From: JAWOGN01 sp046496815
GTDB taxonomy: Bacteria; Desulfobacterota; DSM-4660; Desulfatiglandales; Desulfatiglandaceae
DNA: 17,624 bases
Assembly: GCA_046496815.1 (NCBI GenBank)
Contig: JAWOGN010000107.1
Span: 1 to 17,624, forward strand
Direction: 5' to 3'
A model generated the notes under the pieces. It did not search any database, was not told the DNA's origin, and worked only from the letters and a program-made list of their open reading frames with translations. Both the position numbers and the translations under genes were made by a program. This document shows, piece after piece, positions 13,405 to 17,624 of the stretch (position 1 is its first letter; every line of letters begins with the position of its first letter).

Positions 13405-14517
13405 ATGAAAAAGCGCGTCGTCATTTTAGGTGGAATCGTTTTTCTTTTCCTGGGGATATCGGCCCCATTGAATGCAGCGGAAGTCGTGGTGGGAGCCGTC
13501 ACTCCCCTGACCGGAAAACTCGCCGGTTATGGGGAAGGGTTCCAGCAGGCCATGCTTCTGGCTTTGGATGAGGTCAACGCGGCTGGGGGAATCAACGGGA
13601 CACCCATGAACATCCTGTTTGAAGACAACGGCTCCACCTCGAAGGGTTCCGTTTCCGCTATCCGCAAACTCATAACCATCCACAAATTTCCTGTCATCTT
13701 CGGTCCTGCGGCCAGTTCCAACTTCCTGGCCGTGTGCCCGATCGCACAGCAGAACCGTACGATCCTCATCGGTGCAGAGAGCGCCGCTGCGGACATCAGC
13801 AAGTGCGGCTCCTATGTCTTTCGAGTGTTTCCTTCGGACCTGCTCCAGGGTAAAGGCGTTGCTGAGCTCACCAATTATCTGGGTCACAAGGAATTGGTAC
13901 TTACTTATATCAACAATGACTGGGGGGTCGGCTTGGCGACTGTGTTTAAAGAGAAATTCTTGAAAGATGGTGGAAAGCTGATGGATGAATTTGCATATGA
14001 TGAAGGAAAAACGGATTATCGAAGTGAAATTCTGCGAATCAAGAAGCATTCTCCCAAGGCTGTGGTCAACCTGACGTACTTCAAAGAAGCTGCGACCATG
14101 CTGAAGCAAGCCTATGAGATAAAACTGGAGACCCAGTGGCTGATGGGTTCTGCGGCCAAGTCGCCGAAACTGGTGGAGCTTGCGGGGGAGGCCGCCGAGG
14201 GTGTCATCGGGACCTATCCCACGTTCTCTCAGGATACCCCCGAATTCCTGGCTTTTAAAGACGCATGGGAAAAGAAATACCCCGACAAAAAGATGCCGAT
14301 CTTTGGGGAGTATAATTACGACATGGTAAAGCTGACCGCCAAGGCGCTCAAGGCTGCCCAATCCATGTCCGTTGAAGATGTCCGAAGCGCGCTGATTGAG
14401 GCAAGCAAAGGATACATGGGCGTGACGGGGGAGAAGACTTTCGATGCCAATGGGGATGTAGGCGCCACCTACGGACGCTGGACGGTCAAAGGGGGGAATA
14501 TCGAGGATTACAAATAA
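13405..14517 (+). CDS. livK: Branched-chain-type (HAAT/Liv) ABC substrate-binding protein
   Basis: A 370-residue periplasmic protein with a cleavable signal peptide (1 to about 25, basic MKKR start, hydrophobic core, NAA before EVVVG). The mature protein shows the Peripla_BP_6 pattern: VGAVTPLTGKLAGYGEGFQQ near the N-terminus, ALDEVNAAGGING, VIFGPAASS (the small-residue ligand loop), and FGEYNYDMVKLTAKAL near the end. It delivers ligand to the two permeases encoded just behind. The family takes branched-chain amino acids but also amides, urea or aromatic acids, so the ligand cannot be read from sequence. ATG 13405 has AAGGAGG 5 nt upstream. A UUCG terminator directly after it favours higher expression than the permeases. 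Confidence 0.88.
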   Translation: MKKRVVILGGIVFLFLGISAPLNAAEVVVGAVTPLTGKLAGYGEGFQQAMLLALDEVNAAGGINGTPMNILFEDNGSTSKGSVSAIRKLITIHKFPVIFGPAASSNFLAVCPIAQQNRTILIGAESAAADISKCGSYVFRVFPSDLLQGKGVAELTNYLGHKELVLTYINNDWGVGLATVFKEKFLKDGGKLMDEFAYDEGKTDYRSEILRIKKHSPKAVVNLTYFKEAATMLKQAYEIKLETQWLMGSAAKSPKLVELAGEAAEGVIGTYPTFSQDTPEFLAFKDAWEKKYPDKKMPIFGEYNYDMVKLTAKALKAAQSMSVEDVRSALIEASKGYMGVTGEKTFDANGDVGATYGRWTVKGGNIEDYK

Positions 14518-14537
14518 AGTCGTCACCTTGAAAATCA

Positions 14538-14563
14538 AAAAGGGGATCTTCGGATCCCCTTTT
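14538..14563 (+). terminator. UUCG-loop attenuator between binding protein and permease
   Basis: AAAAGGGGATC (14538-14548), tetraloop TTCG, GATCCCCTTTT (14553-14563): a perfect 11-bp hairpin with a stabilising UUCG loop. The terminal Ts are part of the stem. It lies 20 nt after the binding-protein stop and before the permease start, so it likely reduces read-through and stabilises the upstream mRNA. Confidence 0.75.
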
Positions 14564-14586
14564 ACATGTCAAATGGGGTGTCCCCA

Positions 14587-15459
14587 ATGACCTATTACCT
14601 GCAGCTTTTTTTAAATGGTATCATCGCAGGTTCCATATATGCACTTTTTGCGGTGGGTCTCACAATGGTCTATGGGGTTTTTCGCTTCATCAACTTTGCA
14701 CATGGAGAACTCATCGCCTGGGGGGCCTACCTGGTCTTGCTCTTCAGCGCCCCCCCCGTTTCCCTCCCCATCTGCCTTGCCGTCATCCCCGCAATGGCGG
14801 TCACGGTTTTGATCGGCCTCGGCCAGGATCATTTCGTTTATCGACCCCTGAGGCACGGCAATCGTATATCGCTTCTCATTGCATCCATCGGACTGTCGTA
14901 TCTGCTTAGGAACGGAATTCGGCTCATTTGGGGGTCTGATCTGATCACCTATGGTTTGAAACCCGCCCGGGGAATATTTTTTGCCGGATTGAGTATCACG
15001 CCCACGCAGGTTGCCATGATGGCCGCGGCGATTGTCTTCTTGGGCGGACTCTACGTCGTGCTCACCCGAACGCTGCTGGGTAAATCCCTCAGGGCGGTTG
15101 CCGATAACATGCAACTGGCCGCAATCATGGGGATCAGTATGAAGCGCATCAGCATGACGGTGTGGGTCCTCGCGTCTGTATTTGCCGGGGTCGGTGGGAC
15201 CCTACTCGCTCTGGATACGAACCTTGAGCCCCTCATGGGTCTCATCAATTTGATAAAGGCATTTGCTGCGGTGCTGTTGGGGGGTGCGGGAAATGTGTGG
15301 GGGGCGCTTTTGGGCGGTCTTTGCATCGGGATCGCCGAAAATATCGGGGTGGCTTTCTTCTCGCCGGGATACAAGGATTTCATATCTTTTTCTCTGATCG
15401 TATTGCTGCTCCTTTTCAAACCCAGGGGCATTTTCAGCATCGGGGGGGGCGTTCGTTAA
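14587..15459 (+). CDS. livH: Liv-type ABC transporter permease, LivH family
   Basis: A 290-residue integral membrane protein with about eight hydrophobic segments. The opening YYLQLFLNGIIAGSIYALFA and the following VGLTMVYGVFRFINFAHGE are highly characteristic of LivH, and the late LLGGAGNVWGALLGGLCIG block is the typical ABC-ATPase contact region. It forms half of the membrane channel with the next gene product. Start choice: ATG 14587 has GGGGTG 6 nt upstream; an ATG at 14566 is in frame but directly follows the terminator hairpin and has no ribosome site. The Shine-Dalgarno itself can pair with CCCC at 14582-14585. Length matches the family. Confidence 0.9.
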   Translation: MTYYLQLFLNGIIAGSIYALFAVGLTMVYGVFRFINFAHGELIAWGAYLVLLFSAPPVSLPICLAVIPAMAVTVLIGLGQDHFVYRPLRHGNRISLLIASIGLSYLLRNGIRLIWGSDLITYGLKPARGIFFAGLSITPTQVAMMAAAIVFLGGLYVVLTRTLLGKSLRAVADNMQLAAIMGISMKRISMTVWVLASVFAGVGGTLLALDTNLEPLMGLINLIKAFAAVLLGGAGNVWGALLGGLCIGIAENIGVAFFSPGYKDFISFSLIVLLLLFKPRGIFSIGGGVR

Positions 15460-15462
15460 TTT

Positions 15463-16335
15463 ATGGACTATCTAATCCACATCCTTATCGTTGTCCTGAT
15501 TTATTCAATTTTCGCCATGTCCCTCAACTTGGAACTCGGATTCACGGGACTCTATAATTTTGGTCATGTCGCCTTTTTTGGAATCGGCGCATATTCCTCG
15601 GCGCTGTTGAGTCTCGCCGGTCTCCCCGTGGCTTTGGCCATGCTCTCCGGGATGACAATGGCGGGCGCAGCGGGAGCTGTGCTTGCGATACCCGCACTTC
15701 GCCTTTCCGGAGATTATTTCGGCATCGCCACGCTGGCTTTCGGCGAAATGGTCAGATTATTTTTTCTCAATGAACGCTGGCTTACAAAAGGTCCGATGGG
15801 ACTGCCCGGCATCCCACGCCCGGCCTGGATTGGGCGGGGCGTTGCGGGGCTTCCGATGTTTCTTCTCTTTTGTGCTGCACTGACCGTGGCGACTTTTTTA
15901 GTGATGCGGAGGATTGCCGGGGCGCCCTTCGGTCGTGCCCTGAAAGTGGTAAGAGAGGATGAGTATGTGGCGCAGGCATTGGGGAAAAATGTGCGATCCT
16001 TGAAGCTGAGGGCCGTGACGGTGGGCTCCGTATTTGCAGGCATGTCCGGCGCACTGTGGGCCCATTACATTACCTACATAAGTCCGTCCGACTTCACTTT
16101 GAATGAAACCATCATCGTACTTCTTTGTGTGGTTTTGGGGGGTCGGGGAACCAACTGGGGTCCCCTCCTGGGGGCTGCAGTCGTCATGTTTTTTCAGGAG
16201 TCCCTGAGGTTTCTTCCCATTCCTCCTGAGTTCGGCCGGTTCGTGGCCCCGCTTCAAGGCATTGCATACGGCGCTGTCCTCGTTCTGCTGATGCTGAGGC
16301 GACCTGAGGGGCTTTTACGTGAATACAGAGGATAA
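15463..16335 (+). CDS. livM: Liv-type ABC transporter permease, LivM family
   Basis: A 290-residue integral membrane protein, second permease of the importer. LNLELGFTGLYNFGHVAFFGIGAY (roughly 21-44) is the LivM signature, RLSGDYFGIATLAFGEMVRL lies mid-protein, and LGGRGTNWGPLLGAA is the late ATPase-contact motif. Several hydrophobic helices are seen. It starts 3 nt after livH and ends 3 nt before livG, so all are clearly one operon. The ribosome site is poor; translation probably depends on coupling to livH. The N-terminal extra domain of E. coli LivM is absent, as usual for shorter members. Confidence 0.9.
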   Translation: MDYLIHILIVVLIYSIFAMSLNLELGFTGLYNFGHVAFFGIGAYSSALLSLAGLPVALAMLSGMTMAGAAGAVLAIPALRLSGDYFGIATLAFGEMVRLFFLNERWLTKGPMGLPGIPRPAWIGRGVAGLPMFLLFCAALTVATFLVMRRIAGAPFGRALKVVREDEYVAQALGKNVRSLKLRAVTVGSVFAGMSGALWAHYITYISPSDFTLNETIIVLLCVVLGGRGTNWGPLLGAAVVMFFQESLRFLPIPPEFGRFVAPLQGIAYGAVLVLLMLRRPEGLLREYRG

Positions 16336-16338
16336 ACC

Positions 16339-17103
16339 GTGCTGCATCTCAAAGGTGTGACAAAAAGCTTCGGGGGTATCATGGCCGTAAATGATGTCGG
16401 TTTTGAACTCAATGCTCCCGGCATTACGGGTCTGGTGGGTCCGAACGGAAGCGGAAAAACCACGCTGTTCCACTTAATCACAGGGTTCTACAGTCTGGAC
16501 AAAGGAGACATCTATTTTCAGGGTCAGCGCATCAACGGAATTGCACCCCACCGCATCAGTCAAATGGGTCTTGTTCGCACATTTCAGCAGACCAGAATCC
16601 TCCCTTTCATGTCCGTGATGGAAAGCTTGTTGTCTGCCTCCCCCAACCAAGCGGGTGAGCGGCTTACTGCCGTCTTTTTGAAGCCGCGCACGGTTAGGCG
16701 GGCGGAAAGAGCGAACACCGAGAAGGCGAAAGAGGTCTTGGACCTCATCCGATTGACGGATCTTGCCGATCAACTCGCAAGCAAGCTGAGCTTCGGCCAG
16801 CAAAAGCTACTGGAACTGGGACGGGTTCTGATGTCAAAACCAAAAATGATTCTCCTTGATGAGCCAACCGCCGGCATCAATCCAACCTTGATCCGCCGGC
16901 TCGTGGAACTCCTCAAAACACTGAATCGTGAGGAAATTCAAATCTTTCTGATTGAGCACAACATGCCCCTGGTTGCGGAGGTTTGCCGGAGATTGTTGGT
17001 AATGGATTCCGGAAGTTTGATATTTTCAGGCACACCCGCTGAGGCCATAAAAAATCCGCGGGTAATCGAGGCCTATCTCGGGAAAGCGCATCATGATACT
17101 TGA
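16339..17103 (+). CDS. livG: Liv-type ABC transporter ATPase, LivG family
   Basis: A 254-residue cytoplasmic ATPase. Walker A GPNGSGKT (34-41), signature LSFGQQK (150-156, the LivG variant of LSGGQ), Walker B ILLDEP (171-176) and the H-loop His 207 are all present, so it should be active. The segment PHRISQMGLVRTFQQTRIL is the family Q-loop region. It begins with GTG at 16339, 3 nt after the livM stop, with no strong ribosome site, again suggesting coupling. It forms a heterodimer with the LivF-like ATPase whose start overlaps its end by 11 nt. Confidence 0.92.
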   Translation: MLHLKGVTKSFGGIMAVNDVGFELNAPGITGLVGPNGSGKTTLFHLITGFYSLDKGDIYFQGQRINGIAPHRISQMGLVRTFQQTRILPFMSVMESLLSASPNQAGERLTAVFLKPRTVRRAERANTEKAKEVLDLIRLTDLADQLASKLSFGQQKLLELGRVLMSKPKMILLDEPTAGINPTLIRRLVELLKTLNREEIQIFLIEHNMPLVAEVCRRLLVMDSGSLIFSGTPAEAIKNPRVIEAYLGKAHHDT

Positions 17104-17624
17104 AGTGAATGAGATCACCGCCGGCTACGGAGCGCTGATCATCCTTCACCGGGTCAGTCTCACGGTTCTGCACGGCGAAATCGTTTGCATCATCGGCCCG
17201 AATGGGGCCGGAAAGACAACGGTGCTGAGGGCTGTTTCCGGACAGATCGTTCCCTCAAAAGGCAGGATCACCTTCAATGGCGAAAATATAACCTGTTGGG
17301 ATATCGCCGAAAAAGGGCGAAAAGGGCTTATCATCATTCCTCAGGGGGATAACATCTTTCCCAACCTCACGATCCTCGAAAACATGGAAATTGCCGGCTC
17401 CCTGCTTCAAGACCCGAAAAGGACCCTTCAGCGAATCGAAAGGGCAATGGAGAGGTTTCCCATGTTAAAAAACAAAAAAAGCCATGCAGCGCGAGAACTG
17501 TCCGGCGGCGAACGCCAGATGCTTGCCCTGAGCCGAATCCTTATTCTCCGGCCCCATCTGGCGTTGCTTGACGAGCCGTCTCTCGGGCTCGCGCCGCTCG
17601 CTGTGGATTCCATCTTTCAAGAGA
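17093..17624 (+). CDS. livF: Liv-type ABC transporter ATPase, LivF family (3' end outside window)
   Basis: The gene starts with ATG at 17093, inside the last codons of livG, in another frame, and runs off the right edge without a stop; 177 codons are visible of the family's usual 230 to 240. Walker A GPNGAGKT (35-42), Q-loop GLIIIPQGDNIF (78-89), signature LSGGERQ (136-142) and Walker B LALLDEP (156-162) are present. The Q-loop PQGDNIFPNLT with ENMEIA is typical of LivF. It is the partner ATPase of livG and normally the last gene of the operon. Nothing is odd apart from truncation by the window. Confidence 0.92.
   Translation, partial: MILEVNEITAGYGALIILHRVSLTVLHGEIVCIIGPNGAGKTTVLRAVSGQIVPSKGRITFNGENITCWDIAEKGRKGLIIIPQGDNIFPNLTILENMEIAGSLLQDPKRTLQRIERAMERFPMLKNKKSHAARELSGGERQMLALSRILILRPHLALLDEPSLGLAPLAVDSIFQE

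Noticed and set aside
13426..14538. 370-codon minus-strand open frame opposite livK
   Set aside because: Long only because it mirrors the codon pattern of livK; no ribosome site and no recognisable domain.
1..17624. CRISPR arrays, tRNA/rRNA genes, insertion sequences, phage genes
   Set aside because: No regularly spaced repeats, no recognisable RNA genes and no transposase, integrase or phage protein were seen on either strand.

Overview
The window looks like chromosome of a sulfate-reducing deltaproteobacterium (Desulfobacterota). This rests on a tetraheme class III cytochrome c3 beside a TmcB-like CCG-domain iron-sulfur protein and a TmcC-like cytochrome b, on the tail of a 2-oxoacid:ferredoxin oxidoreductase, and on a complete branched-chain-type ABC importer next to a Tat-exported DUF362 protein. 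No rRNA, tRNA, CRISPR array, transposase or phage gene was seen. The assignment is inference from gene content, not from a search.

Left part (1-2811). The last 86 codons of a 2-oxoacid:ferredoxin oxidoreductase gamma subunit end at 260. A perfect 14-bp inverted repeat and a gene-free stretch follow. A PilZ-domain protein lies on the minus strand (663-1097). A long gene-free stretch (1098-1837) holds a plus-strand terminator and a very AT-rich dyad with promoter-like hexamers. It leads into a queuosine-salvage glycosylase (Qng1/DUF2419, 1838-2800) that has its own terminator.

Middle part, minus strand (2859-7988). Read in transcription order: a 98-aa unknown protein, a four-helix membrane protein, a PLP-dependent threonine/serine dehydratase, a 26-codon ORF coupled to it by an ATGA overlap, and an intrinsic terminator. 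Then comes a Tmc-like electron-transfer block: cytochrome b subunit, HdrD-like Fe-S subunit, universal stress protein, periplasmic tetraheme cytochrome. It would pass electrons between periplasmic cytochromes, the membrane and a cytoplasmic Fe-S protein.

Chaperone and accessory genes (8253-11784). A CbpM-like modulator (plus) and a zinc-finger DnaJ (minus) converge so tightly that their stop codons abut as TGATCA. Further minus-strand genes are a COG2509-type FAD-dependent dehydrogenase with a probable TTG start and a stand-alone CBM48 domain protein.

Right part, plus strand (12113-17624). A Tat-signal DUF362 protein precedes a complete HAAT/Liv importer: binding protein, two permeases and two ATPases, the last cut by the window edge. 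A promoter with a 15-bp palindrome in its spacer sits upstream of the binding protein, and a strong UUCG terminator hairpin separates the binding protein from the permeases. The second ATPase starts inside the end of the first.
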